This document shows positions 45,931 to 54,609 of a stretch of 64,000 bases of DNA, piece by piece. A model generated the notes under the pieces. The model did not search any database. It worked only from the letters and a program-made list of their open reading frames with translations, and was not told where the DNA came from. The DNA is from Bacillota bacterium (lineage in GTDB: Bacteria > Bacillota > Clostridia > Acetivibrionales > DSM-1351), in NCBI GenBank assembly GCA_023431385.1, contig JAEYWA010000018.1, positions 1-64,000 of the forward strand, in the 5' to 3' direction. The translations under genes were made by a program, and so were the position numbers. The number at the start of each line of letters is the position of its first letter. Positions within the stretch are counted from its first letter, which is position 1.

Positions 45931-46740
45931 ATGAAGCGCGTATGTAATGTAAAAGCTGGAGCTTATGCAAACATTTTATCCGAGGATAATCCAAGTTTTA
46001 CGGGGATATTAGCCGGTGAATGCAAAGGAGATATTTGGGTAGATGATGCAAGAAATCCTCAATTAGCATTGGTGTATTCCAATGCGGTGGGAGGCTATGC
46101 AATTCTGGGTGAACCAAAGAATAATGCAGTTTATGATAAGTTTAATGAATTTCTCAGAGAAGTGTTTTTTGTGGATTTAAAAAGCAGGGGGTTTGGGGTT
46201 TTTGAGTTTTCTGTGGCGAGTGAAGAAACAGAAGAATACATATTGAGGTTATTCACCGATAAAAACATCAATCATGAAGATGAATATTTTTATAGGAAAT
46301 CCGGCACTTACAATTTGAAGCCACCGGATAAATACAATATTATCAGGGTAGAGCCGCACTTTATTGAACAGTTGCAGGCTGGTCAATATGATAATGCCGA
46401 ATTTCTGATTGATAGATTATTAGGTTCGTGGGAAAGCTTTGAACAGTTCTTCACGAAAAGCTTAGCATTTGTTGCTACACTGGATAAATCCATAGTCTCT
46501 GTGATTATCGGAACAGCAAGATATAAGAATGTAGTACCTATTGATATTGAGACAATACAGGAGCACAGAAATAAAGGACTGGCATATATTTTAACCCAGT
46601 ACTTTGTGAATGAGTGTGAAGCTAATGAACTCGTTGCTCAATGGAATTGTATTGATTCTAACGCTGCCTCCAGAAAGACGGCAGTAAAAGCAGGATTTAA
46701 TCTGTTTAAGAAGAAACCATTTTACTGGTTTGATATATAG
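45931..46740 (+). CDS. GNAT-family acetyltransferase (GNAT_acetyltran/ZmaR-like)
   Basis: Start at ATG 45931 after AAGGAGAT; 269 residues. N-terminal domain of about 120 residues (VCNVKAGAYANILSEDNPSF, DDARNPQLALVYSN) and C-terminal GNAT core with the acetyl-CoA loop in ETIQEHRNKGLAYILTQYFV and ending NAASRKTAVKAGFNLFKKK. This two-part layout is that of the GNAT_acetyltran family. Substrate unknown. Terminator follows on the plus strand. Confidence 0.85.
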   Translation: MKRVCNVKAGAYANILSEDNPSFTGILAGECKGDIWVDDARNPQLALVYSNAVGGYAILGEPKNNAVYDKFNEFLREVFFVDLKSRGFGVFEFSVASEETEEYILRLFTDKNINHEDEYFYRKSGTYNLKPPDKYNIIRVEPHFIEQLQAGQYDNAEFLIDRLLGSWESFEQFFTKSLAFVATLDKSIVSVIIGTARYKNVVPIDIETIQEHRNKGLAYILTQYFVNECEANELVAQWNCIDSNAASRKTAVKAGFNLFKKKPFYWFDI

Positions 46741-46750
46741 ACTCAAAAAC

Positions 46751-46816
46751 AGTGCCCCGATTTACCTCACATATAGAATAGTAAAATATGAGTGAGATTC
46801 AATTAGGGCACTTTAT
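46751..46816. terminator. Long terminator hairpin between converging genes
   Basis: AGTGCCC near 46751 pairs with GGGCACT near 46806, with inner TCACATAT and ATATGAGTGA arms; T-rich afterwards. Could act in both directions. Confidence 0.7.
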
Positions 46817-46846
46817 ATTACGATAAATTTTAGTTTTTGCTCTGGC

Positions 46847-49144
46847 TTATTGTCTGAGCGAGGGCAAATCAATAACTGCTTTAAACAAATCTCCGTCAAT
46901 TTTTATTGAGAAATAACCGCCCTGAAGCTCTGTCAGACTTTTTGCTATTGATAGTCCCAGACCTGAACCTTCACTGTGGCGTGAGGCATCGCCCCTTTTA
47001 AACCGTTCCATCAGCTCATCCTCATTGACGTTAAGCTCGTAGGCTGAAATATTTTTCACAATTATTTTAACGTTTTCGTTTGAATGTTCAACATCTATGT
47101 ATACTCTGGAGTTGGGAAGAGCATACTTGAATACATTTGATAAAAGGTTTTCAATTACTCTCCAAAGCAGCTTGCCGTCAGCATTGACATAAACATTCTC
47201 TGAAGGGAAGCTGGTTCTGAAAGTAAGCCCCGAGGCTTCGATTTTATCTGACAGCTCGCCTAGGCCCTGGCTTATCAGTGAGGCAACGTTCAGTTTTTCA
47301 CAGTTAACCGCTATATTCCCGCTGGTTGCCTTTGCAGCTTCAAAAAGATCCTCTGTAAGTGATTTTAACCTTTGTGATTTTGAATCAATAATACCAAGGT
47401 ATTTATCCGCATTTTCAGAATTCAGGCCTTCATTTTTTAAAAGATCAACATAAGTTATTATAGAGGTTAAAGGTGTTTTTAAGTCATGGGAGACATTAGT
47501 TATCAGCTCTGCCTTCATCCGCTCAGCTTTAACCTGGCTGCCTACAGCATTTTTTAAACCATCTGCTATTTTGTTGACAGACTCCGCCAAGGATTTTATT
47601 TCAGGAAGCCCCAGTTCGGGGATATTATAGGATAGCTCTCCTGCCCGTATTCTTTCAGCTCCATCTCTTATGTTGATAAAGGCCTTAAAGTTTTTCAATA
47701 TATAATAGATTGCAAAAACATTAATACCAAATATCACAAGAAATCCAAAGAACGTTGCCTCATCACCGGCCACAAATATCAAAACAGATATTATGGTCAA
47801 AACGGCATAAACGCCAAAAATTAAAACCAGTTTCACTGCTAGGGGACTCTTATAAAATACCCCGCTTATGTTTGTTTTTAACCCAGTATAAAAATTCTTT
47901 AATCGGATAAAAATCCAATTGACAAGCTTGTAAAGCAGTGTATGTTTAATCACCTCATGCCTCTTTAGCCTTTTCATGAACATTGTGACAAATAATAATC
48001 CTATTAGTGTACCTATTGCAATTATGGTGCCGAATATGGAATAAATAACACTGGTGTTAAATTGTAAATTATCTCTATAAAAATGCGGGAGAAACTCAAC
48101 AATAGGTGCAAAGCATAGCGCTATAGCACCAACACTGACTACTAATGCTATATCAAGATAAATAATGTCTACAGCAACGAGATGAACACCTTCCTTGTCA
48201 TAACGTCTTCCGGCAGAATAAATCAGATATATCAGGCCTATTAAAAAGGTCAACAGACCAATAGCAGAAGTTTTTATTCCGGTTAGGCCATTGTTTGAAT
48301 TGTTCTTGAAGACAGTTACCTCTGTTTGATATCTTTCAGGGGACATACCAAGATATACAACAGTATCTGCAGGTACATAATATTCTATGTGACTAATATA
48401 TCCGAAATATTGATTCAAGCTATTCTGAGTCAGTTTGACTGAAAAGGGTAGGTTGTTATAATAGTTTTCCATGGAGTCATTTCCAGTAACATTTGAATGT
48501 ATAGTTTTCCCGTTTTGAGCTACTGAATAATAAATACCTTTAAGGTTATTGAGATAACTGAGCTTAGACTTGTAATTTTCGAGCTGTTGGTTGATTAAAT
48601 CTTTCTGAATTTCAGCAATGTACTTGTCATACTTGTCATTAATTTCCGTTATCTCAGTATTCTTCTTATCCCTGGCGGTCTTGATTTTATCCTGAATTTC
48701 CTTGTTTTGTATAGCTGAAATTACATCAGTATTCTCATGTACATTACCATCAGCATCAATTATGACAGGTTGATCCTTTATGTAGTCCTGATATTGATTA
48801 AGTGAGTTATAGAAATCATGATCAACCTGTTGAAGCTCATTTTGCCGCTCACTCTCATAATAATACTTTGAATTTCTTATTTCCTGCAGGTTAAGGGCAG
48901 CCCCTGACTTTATATTATCTTCACTCTTATACTTGAAAGCAACAGTTGATACTTCGGAGTAAACATTCCGAAATATGTTTTTACCTGTTATACTTTCTTT
49001 AAATTCCTTATTCTGAATGGCATCTTCAAAGTACGGTGCTTTTAAAAGACCATTAGCAAGAGTGATCATACCGGCAACACACAGTATAATCGCAAGAAGT
49101 TTAAACCAAACTGAATATCTATAGTTTTTCAATTTTATATCCAA
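46847..49144 (-). CDS. Membrane sensor histidine kinase
   Basis: 765 residues. First membrane helix at about 13-33, a large extracytoplasmic helical region to about 285, then five further helices between about 290 and 480, a HAMP-like linker (about 485-535, RIRAGELSYNIPELGLPEIK), HisKA with NVSHDLKTPLTSIITYVDLL (phosphorylated histidine near 551) and a HATPase domain with N box ENLLSNVFKYA and G box GDASRHSEGSGLGLSIAKSL. The G1 box is degenerate (KNISAYELN), common in this Firmicute subgroup. Overlaps the response regulator gene by 26 bases. Stimulus unknown. Confidence 0.92.
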   Translation of the reverse strand: MDIKLKNYRYSVWFKLLAIILCVAGMITLANGLLKAPYFEDAIQNKEFKESITGKNIFRNVYSEVSTVAFKYKSEDNIKSGAALNLQEIRNSKYYYESERQNELQQVDHDFYNSLNQYQDYIKDQPVIIDADGNVHENTDVISAIQNKEIQDKIKTARDKKNTEITEINDKYDKYIAEIQKDLINQQLENYKSKLSYLNNLKGIYYSVAQNGKTIHSNVTGNDSMENYYNNLPFSVKLTQNSLNQYFGYISHIEYYVPADTVVYLGMSPERYQTEVTVFKNNSNNGLTGIKTSAIGLLTFLIGLIYLIYSAGRRYDKEGVHLVAVDIIYLDIALVVSVGAIALCFAPIVEFLPHFYRDNLQFNTSVIYSIFGTIIAIGTLIGLLFVTMFMKRLKRHEVIKHTLLYKLVNWIFIRLKNFYTGLKTNISGVFYKSPLAVKLVLIFGVYAVLTIISVLIFVAGDEATFFGFLVIFGINVFAIYYILKNFKAFINIRDGAERIRAGELSYNIPELGLPEIKSLAESVNKIADGLKNAVGSQVKAERMKAELITNVSHDLKTPLTSIITYVDLLKNEGLNSENADKYLGIIDSKSQRLKSLTEDLFEAAKATSGNIAVNCEKLNVASLISQGLGELSDKIEASGLTFRTSFPSENVYVNADGKLLWRVIENLLSNVFKYALPNSRVYIDVEHSNENVKIIVKNISAYELNVNEDELMERFKRGDASRHSEGSGLGLSIAKSLTELQGGYFSIKIDGDLFKAVIDLPSLRQ

Positions 49145-49805
49145 TTCCCCACACCACCTTTAAATATTTTGGCTCTTTAGGATTAATTTCTATTTTTTCA
49201 CGAATCCTTCTTATATGAACAGCTACAGTGTTTTCAGGGCTGAAGGAGGGTTCATTCCAAACATTCTCGTAAATTTGATCAATAGAAAAAACTCTTCCAG
49301 CATTTTCACACAAAAGTTTTAATATTCTGTATTCTACAGGAGTAAGGCGTACCTGTTCATTGTCAACCTGGACTTCTTTTGCATTATCATCTACAACAAG
49401 TCCGCCGGATTTATACACACCTGTTTTTGGTACAAAGCTGCCTAATGAAACGTATCTTCTGAGAAGTGACTTTACTCTGGCAAGCAGTTCCAAAGGGTTA
49501 AAGGGCTTTGTTACATAATCATCAGCTCCGAGGTTGAGTCCCAGGATTTTATCTGTATCCTCTGACTTTGCGCTGAGCATCAGTACCGGAATGTTATACT
49601 TTTCCCTGATTTTCATTGTAGCCCTGATACCATCCATTACCGGCATCATAATATCCATAATTACCAATTGAATATCAGTCTCATTAAAAACAGCTACAGC
49701 TTCAGCGCCGTTATAGGCCTTAAAAACTGTATATCCTTCGTTTTTCAGATATATCTCAATAGCATCTACGATTTCCTTTTCATCATCACAAACAAGTATA
49801 TTCAC
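49119..49805 (-). CDS. OmpR/PhoB-family response regulator
   Basis: Start at GTG 49805 behind GGAGG, giving MNILVCDDEKEIVDAIEIYL; 228 residues. Receiver domain with acidic pair DD at 7-8, phosphorylated aspartate in VIMDIMMPVMDG near 50, KPFNPLEL lysine near 100. Winged-helix C-terminus ends in ENTVAVHIRRIREKIEINPK. Works with the kinase encoded next to it; targets not visible, possibly the lipoprotein gene upstream. Confidence 0.94.
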   Translation of the reverse strand: MNILVCDDEKEIVDAIEIYLKNEGYTVFKAYNGAEAVAVFNETDIQLVIMDIMMPVMDGIRATMKIREKYNIPVLMLSAKSEDTDKILGLNLGADDYVTKPFNPLELLARVKSLLRRYVSLGSFVPKTGVYKSGGLVVDDNAKEVQVDNEQVRLTPVEYRILKLLCENAGRVFSIDQIYENVWNEPSFSPENTVAVHIRRIREKIEINPKEPKYLKVVWGIGYKIEKL

Positions 49806-49949
49806 ATTGACCTCCATGAACCCCTATGAGAAATTAAGCAAATAATTTTATCAATCTACTTCTTCTTACTGATAATCCTTATCATTATATCACATCCCTT
49901 ACTCGATACATTGGCAACATTGGTTTGATCTAACTCTACTTAGTCAACT

Positions 49950-50387
49950 CTACTTAGTTGCTTTAGTGGTTACCGGCATCTCCGGTGCACGTACTAAATT
50001 TTGTTTAGAGAATAGATCTAATTCCAGGTTTTTTGCTTCATCAGCTATCATTCCTAATATAAAGTCTTTATTTCCTCCCAAGTTTTCTATTCCGATATCA
50101 ACTGACTTGTTTTTATCAGATGTAAACTCTTCAGAATATAATACTTTACCCGAGTCTTTAACCTTTACAAATATTCTGACCTTTCCAGAAGTCAAAGATA
50201 TTTTTCCATTAATATTTAAATGATTTTCTTCGAGGTCTAAAAAAATGTCCTTTGTTTCAACACCATTAAAATCAGAAAAACTATAATTAATTGATGTATC
50301 CGACTTATTTGTTGTACATCCGGCAAGTCCCTGGAGTAAAAACACTCCTATAATGGCGATTGCGGTTTTCTTTCTTAGACTAACCAT
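49950..50387 (-). CDS. Small lipoprotein, unknown (145 aa)
   Basis: Signal peptide MVSLRKKTAIAIIGVFLLQG with lipobox LAGC at 22-25, then a beta-sandwich-like domain (GVETKDIFLDLEENHLNING, GKVRIFVKVKDSGKVLYSEE). Not recognised. It lies just upstream of, and in the same direction as, the two-component system, which may control it or sense the same stress. Confidence 0.72.
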   Translation of the reverse strand: MVSLRKKTAIAIIGVFLLQGLAGCTTNKSDTSINYSFSDFNGVETKDIFLDLEENHLNINGKISLTSGKVRIFVKVKDSGKVLYSEEFTSDKNKSVDIGIENLGGNKDFILGMIADEAKNLELDLFSKQNLVRAPEMPVTTKATK

Positions 50388-50645
50388 ATTAAACTTCTCC
50401 TTACTTATAAATCAAATTTGAATATTAGGGTTAATTTTTCGTTAAATTTTGCTCAAGCATTTTATGTAGTCGACAAAACTATAATAACTGTGTAATCTTT
50501 CAAACTGATTATCAAATTTCTTACAATTTCCTTAACATATTACATCTTAAAAACAGGTTTTTGCTCAGAGACTTCTATTTGAATATTGTCGGACATAGAG
50601 TTTTTATAGATATTAATTAATTAACCATTTTGAAAGGAGTCTCTT

Positions 50646-50978
50646 ATGACTGAACGGGATAATACAAACCTCTACAGCGCAGAGGATATTGAAAAAAACA
50701 AGGTGATTTGCGCTCTCGCCTATATACTTTTCTTACTTCCGCTTATAGTGTGTACTGATTCTCCATTTGGAAGATTTCACGCCAACCAGGGTCTGCTACT
50801 TCTCATAGTCGCCGTTGTCGGTAATATAGTGCTGGGAGTTATACCAATAATAGGCTGGTTATTGATACCGCTTCTTTCGCTGGCTATCTTTGTATTTGCC
50901 ATTCTTGGAATAATAAACGCAGCGACCGGAAAAGCAAAGGAGCTCCCTGTATTCGGCAAATTCAGAATTATTAAGTAG
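50646..50978 (+). CDS. DUF4870/Tic20-like membrane protein
   Basis: 110 residues; AAAGGAGTC before ATG. Polar N-terminus (NTNLYSAEDIEKNK), then three hydrophobic helices around FHANQGLLLLIVAVVGNIVL; the F-H-x-NQG-L motif after the first helix is typical of DUF4870-like proteins. Divergent from the small lipoprotein gene. Role unknown. Confidence 0.78.
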   Translation: MTERDNTNLYSAEDIEKNKVICALAYILFLLPLIVCTDSPFGRFHANQGLLLLIVAVVGNIVLGVIPIIGWLLIPLLSLAIFVFAILGIINAATGKAKELPVFGKFRIIK

Positions 50979-51000
50979 AGAAGATTTAATTACATCTGTG

Positions 51001-51045
51001 CCTTACAACGAGACAATAGATATTTTTCACCTCGTTGTAAGGTTT
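51001..51045 (+). terminator. Intrinsic terminator
   Basis: CCTTACAACGA (51001-51011) pairs exactly with TCGTTGTAAGG (51032-51042), followed by TTT. Loop of 20 bases. Confidence 0.7.
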
Positions 51046-51283
51046 CTAGTTGTTCTGCTTTACGTCTAATTAAGTTCATAAAACTTGACACAAATCTTTA
51101 TAATCTATAGCATTAATTATTATAAATATAAGATATAAAAGTGGATTAGGCGAGGACGATTATACCGAAATATTATATTTCTATGTAGAAAGCCGTATAA
51201 AAGGAAAGATGATGAATTGAGCTAAATGATTGGATTTGGTATATAAGTTTTATCAAATCTAAAGGTTAGTTTATGGAGGAACA
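51046..51283 (+). other. Leader region before the glycerate kinase gene
   Basis: The 305-base gap between 50978 and 51284 holds the terminator above, a promoter at 51085-51113 (TTGACA, 17 bases, TAGCAT) and about 170 bases of untranslated leader with no recognised riboswitch. GTG start of the kinase is preceded by GGAGG. Confidence 0.5.
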
Positions 51284-52417
51284 GTGAAAAAAATTATTCT
51301 TATACCGGATTCCTTTAAAGGAACCATGTCATCAACTGAAATATGTAGCATAATGAAAGCTGAAATACTTAAACATTTTCCGCATACTGAAATTGTCAGT
51401 ATACCAGTTGCTGATGGGGGAGAGGGCAGTGTAGATGCTTTTTTATCTGCAATCGGCGGCAAAAAAATTCATGTCAACGTAAAGGGTCCCTATTTCGAAG
51501 ACCTCGAGAGCTTTTACGGAATCCTGCCTGACAATACTGCAGTTGTAGAAATGTCTGCCGCCGCCGGATTACCTTTGGTGGGTGAGAACAGACATGCTGA
51601 GCTAACTACAACTTTTGGTGCAGGGCAGCTGATAGCGCATGCAGCAGAAGCAGGCTGCAGTAAAATAATAGTTGGGCTGGGTGGAAGTGCAACCAATGAT
51701 GGTGGTACAGGTGCCGCAGCTGCGCTGGGAGCCCGCTTCCTTGATATGTCAGGAAATGCCTTTGTTCCGGTTGGAGAAACCCTGTCGGAAATAGCGTCAA
51801 TAGATTTATCAGGATTGAACCAAGCACTAAAGGGAGTTGAAATAATTACCATGTGCGATATAGATAATCCGCTTTGTGGCCCTCAGGGAGCTGCTGCTGT
51901 ATATGCACCTCAAAAGGGTGCAGATGAAAAAATGGTCAGGCTTTTAGATAGTAAGCTGGCCCACCTGGCTGAAGTCATTAAAAGAGATATGAATATAGAT
52001 ATAGCGGACGTACCAGGGGCTGGGGCAGCAGGCGGCATGGGAGCAGGCATGGTGGCTTTTTTAGGCAGTAGACTTCAGATGGGGATAGATACTGTACTGG
52101 AAACGGTGGGCTATGCCTCGCTTTTATCGGGCGCAGATATGGTCATCAGTGGAGAAGGAAAGATTGACATGCAATCCCTGAGGGGGAAGGTTGTTATAGG
52201 CTGCGCCCGAAGGGCCAAAGCTGCCGGTGTGCCGTTGATAGCTGTGGTGGGAGACATCGGAGACCACATTGAGGCTGCGTATGCTGAAGGAGTCAGTGCC
52301 ATATTCAGTATTAATCGTGTTGCAGTACCATTTGAGGAGGCTGCAAAGCGGTGTAAGAGCGATTTGGCGCTGACGGTAGATAATATTATGAGGTTTATAA
52401 AAAGCTCTATCTATTAA
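51284..52417 (+). CDS. Glycerate kinase (GarK/GlxK family)
   Basis: 377 residues from GTG 51284. MKKIILIPDSFKGTMSSTEI, PVADGGEGSVDAF, VEMSAAAGLPLV and GLGGSATNDGGTGAAAALGA are the diagnostic motifs of the type I glycerate kinase family. It phosphorylates D-glycerate, giving 2- or 3-phosphoglycerate. It is a single-gene unit with its own promoter and a bidirectional terminator; no glyoxylate or hydroxypyruvate genes lie beside it. Confidence 0.93.
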   Translation: MKKIILIPDSFKGTMSSTEICSIMKAEILKHFPHTEIVSIPVADGGEGSVDAFLSAIGGKKIHVNVKGPYFEDLESFYGILPDNTAVVEMSAAAGLPLVGENRHAELTTTFGAGQLIAHAAEAGCSKIIVGLGGSATNDGGTGAAAALGARFLDMSGNAFVPVGETLSEIASIDLSGLNQALKGVEIITMCDIDNPLCGPQGAAAVYAPQKGADEKMVRLLDSKLAHLAEVIKRDMNIDIADVPGAGAAGGMGAGMVAFLGSRLQMGIDTVLETVGYASLLSGADMVISGEGKIDMQSLRGKVVIGCARRAKAAGVPLIAVVGDIGDHIEAAYAEGVSAIFSINRVAVPFEEAAKRCKSDLALTVDNIMRFIKSSIY

Positions 52418-52440
52418 AAAACTCCCTTTCGGGAGTTTTT
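52417..52440. terminator. Bidirectional intrinsic terminator
   Basis: AAAAACTCCC, loop TTTC, GGGAGTTTTT: short perfect hairpin with A and T flanks, shared by the converging kinase and zinc-ribbon genes. Confidence 0.88.
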
Positions 52441-52639
52441 ATATATTGAAATCATATTTGTAAAAATTTTGAAAAGGTTCGATACTAATAGCCTCTGTAA
52501 CATTTGTACCGTTTAGAGTTAGTCTGTGCCCACAGCTTTCGCATCTGAAAGTAAGACTGTTCAGTTTTTCAATTTCTTCCTCAGGAAGATTTAATAATAC
52601 ACTATTGCATATACAACATCTGACTGTGCAAAAATTCAA
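52439..52639 (-). CDS. Small zinc-ribbon protein (66 aa)
   Basis: C8-x2-C and C33-x2-C pairs (VRCCICNSVLLNL and FRCESCGHRLTL) form a zinc ribbon of about 40 residues. Its role is unknown; single-ribbon proteins often bind nucleic acid or protein. Convergent with the kinase gene. Confidence 0.65.
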   Translation of the reverse strand: MNFCTVRCCICNSVLLNLPEEEIEKLNSLTFRCESCGHRLTLNGTNVTEAISIEPFQNFYKYDFNI

Positions 52640-52875
52640 CTTTTTCCCCCCATTCCTAAAATAAGTATATTCTTAGTTATATGAAATTGTACCTGTTTTT
52701 AGAACAATTAATTAAAATTTGAGTCTTTTTATATATTACAATATTTCCCATTTTTAAAAGAGTTATTTCATAACACCCGGCAATGTTTTAGTACAAGCCT
52801 GTAATAATTTAAAAAATACTGAATATAGTTTTATAAATTATTAATGTACAAAACTTATTAAAATTGGAGGCAGTT

Positions 52876-54144
52876 ATGAGGGAAATTGCGAGGATTGAAG
52901 GAAACTCATTTTACAATGATTCAAATATGACAGGCAACAAAGGCAATTTTTCTAAGAGACCTATTGTACTTTGTGCAATAGCCGGAATTTTAATAGGCTT
53001 TATAGCCTTCAGAGCGGCTAGCAGACAAATAAGCATAGGAGGTATTAATCTCAGTCAACAGACAAGCTTGGAGAGCCAAAGCAAACAGTCGGAAGCCTTG
53101 AATTATTCATTGGATATACTCTTTAAGGCCTTTGGAATGGACCGCTATAATCCAATAACTATTTTAAATTCAAATTCAACATTTTTTGAAGCATATTATA
53201 AAAATGATTATCTGAAATATATTACAGAACAAGAGCAAAAGAAGCTGCAGGAAAAGATAATTACAAATGAGGAGCTTAAGCCGGTGAAACCACAGGAGAT
53301 ACAAGCTCAAAGTTCTTCAGAAGCCATTTCGGGAACAGCTCCCTCCGGAAGTGATTATAAAGAGGCATCCAGCAGTATTACTTTTGAAGGGGATGTGGAA
53401 AACAGTGACCAGGAAAACAACCCGGTGGTTACCAATGGTAAAATAAAGGTGGTAAATGAAACTAAATATATTATTGATATTGATAAACTCCTGAGAGAGC
53501 CTCTAAAGCTAAATCCTTCTAAAACCGGGCCTCAGATATTTGTATACCATACCCATACAACAGAGAGCTTCTTAAAATCTTTAGCAGAAAAAGATTCTCC
53601 CTCCAGAACACTTGATAATAAATATAATGTGGTAAGAGTAGGGGAGGCTTTGATTATGAATTTAAAAAAGTATAATATCAATGTACTTCATAGTAAAACT
53701 ATTCATGATAAGGACTACAACAGTTCCTATGTCAAATCCCTTAATACACTGTCAAATTACGTGGAAAAATACCCCACACTCAAAATGACTATTGATCTTC
53801 ACAGGGATGCAGCAGGCAATGATAAGCTCAGGGTGGCAAAAAACATAAAAGGGAAGGACTATGCCCAAATTATGTTTGTTATTGGTACTGATTCTAAGCT
53901 TGATAATCCCAAATGGAGAGAAAATCTCAAGCTTGCATTAAAAGTTCAGTCGCGTTTAAATGAAATAGCACCAGGTATAGCAAAGCCCACTTATATAAGT
54001 AAAAACAGATATAACCAGCATTTGACCAATGGATCGGTTATTATTGAAATTGGCGGTGACGGTAATGCAATTGCCGAATGTGTCAGGAGTACAAATTATC
54101 TTGCTCAGGCTATAAATGATGTTGTATATAAAAACAAATACTAA
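52876..54144 (+). CDS. spoIIP: Stage II sporulation protein P
   Basis: Start at ATG 52876 after TTGGAGG; 422 residues. Membrane helix near 34-52, a long linker, then the SpoIIP amidase/endopeptidase domain from about 205: QIFVYHTHTTESFL, TIDLHRDAAGNDKLRV, IMFVIGTDSKLDNPKWRENL and NGSVIIEIGGDGNAIAECVR. With SpoIID and SpoIIM it thins the septal wall during engulfment. Its presence shows an endospore former. Located near lepA as in other Firmicutes. Confidence 0.95.
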   Translation: MREIARIEGNSFYNDSNMTGNKGNFSKRPIVLCAIAGILIGFIAFRAASRQISIGGINLSQQTSLESQSKQSEALNYSLDILFKAFGMDRYNPITILNSNSTFFEAYYKNDYLKYITEQEQKKLQEKIITNEELKPVKPQEIQAQSSSEAISGTAPSGSDYKEASSSITFEGDVENSDQENNPVVTNGKIKVVNETKYIIDIDKLLREPLKLNPSKTGPQIFVYHTHTTESFLKSLAEKDSPSRTLDNKYNVVRVGEALIMNLKKYNINVLHSKTIHDKDYNSSYVKSLNTLSNYVEKYPTLKMTIDLHRDAAGNDKLRVAKNIKGKDYAQIMFVIGTDSKLDNPKWRENLKLALKVQSRLNEIAPGIAKPTYISKNRYNQHLTNGSVIIEIGGDGNAIAECVRSTNYLAQAINDVVYKNKY

Positions 54145-54210
54145 TATTTATGACTAAATTTCATACTGCCGGTCAAGAATAAGTATCATCAGAATGTTTT
54201 GGAGGCAGCT

Positions 54211-54501
54211 TTGGCAAGAAAAGTAAGATTTCGAAATCAAAGACTATACAACTTAAGAATATTAGTAGTATCAATATTGTTTTTGTTAATTGTAAGCGGC
54301 GGACTGTTTGTTGTCGATATTAGTAAAAGCTATGTTCTTTACGGTCATGCAAAATTGGAGATAATTAGAGTTCAGGAAATCGGTCAGGATATTTATCAGC
54401 TTTCAATTTTGAATAATAACTATAATGTTAATTTAAAATACCTGAAAAGAGATATCTTTAAGTTTAAAAATTTATTTAGCAATTCAGGTAAAAACATGTA
54501 A
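54211..54501 (+). CDS. Small bitopic membrane protein (96 aa), FtsB/DivIC-like size
   Basis: TTG start at 54211 with GGAGG nine bases upstream (MARKVRFRNQRLYNLRILVV). One membrane helix at about 16-37, then an extracytoplasmic stretch with weak heptads (LEIIRVQEIGQDIYQLSILN). The topology resembles septum-formation initiators but no conserved motif was seen. It sits between spoIIP and lepA. Confidence 0.6.
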   Translation: MARKVRFRNQRLYNLRILVVSILFLLIVSGGLFVVDISKSYVLYGHAKLEIIRVQEIGQDIYQLSILNNNYNVNLKYLKRDIFKFKNLFSNSGKNM

Positions 54502-54609
54502 CTTTTTTGTTACCCTTACGTCTGATTATTATGTTAACATTACACCAGATGGCGCTATACAGTACAATCAACAGAAGATAAAATGTTAATTTAAGAAAGG
54601 ATTGATGTA

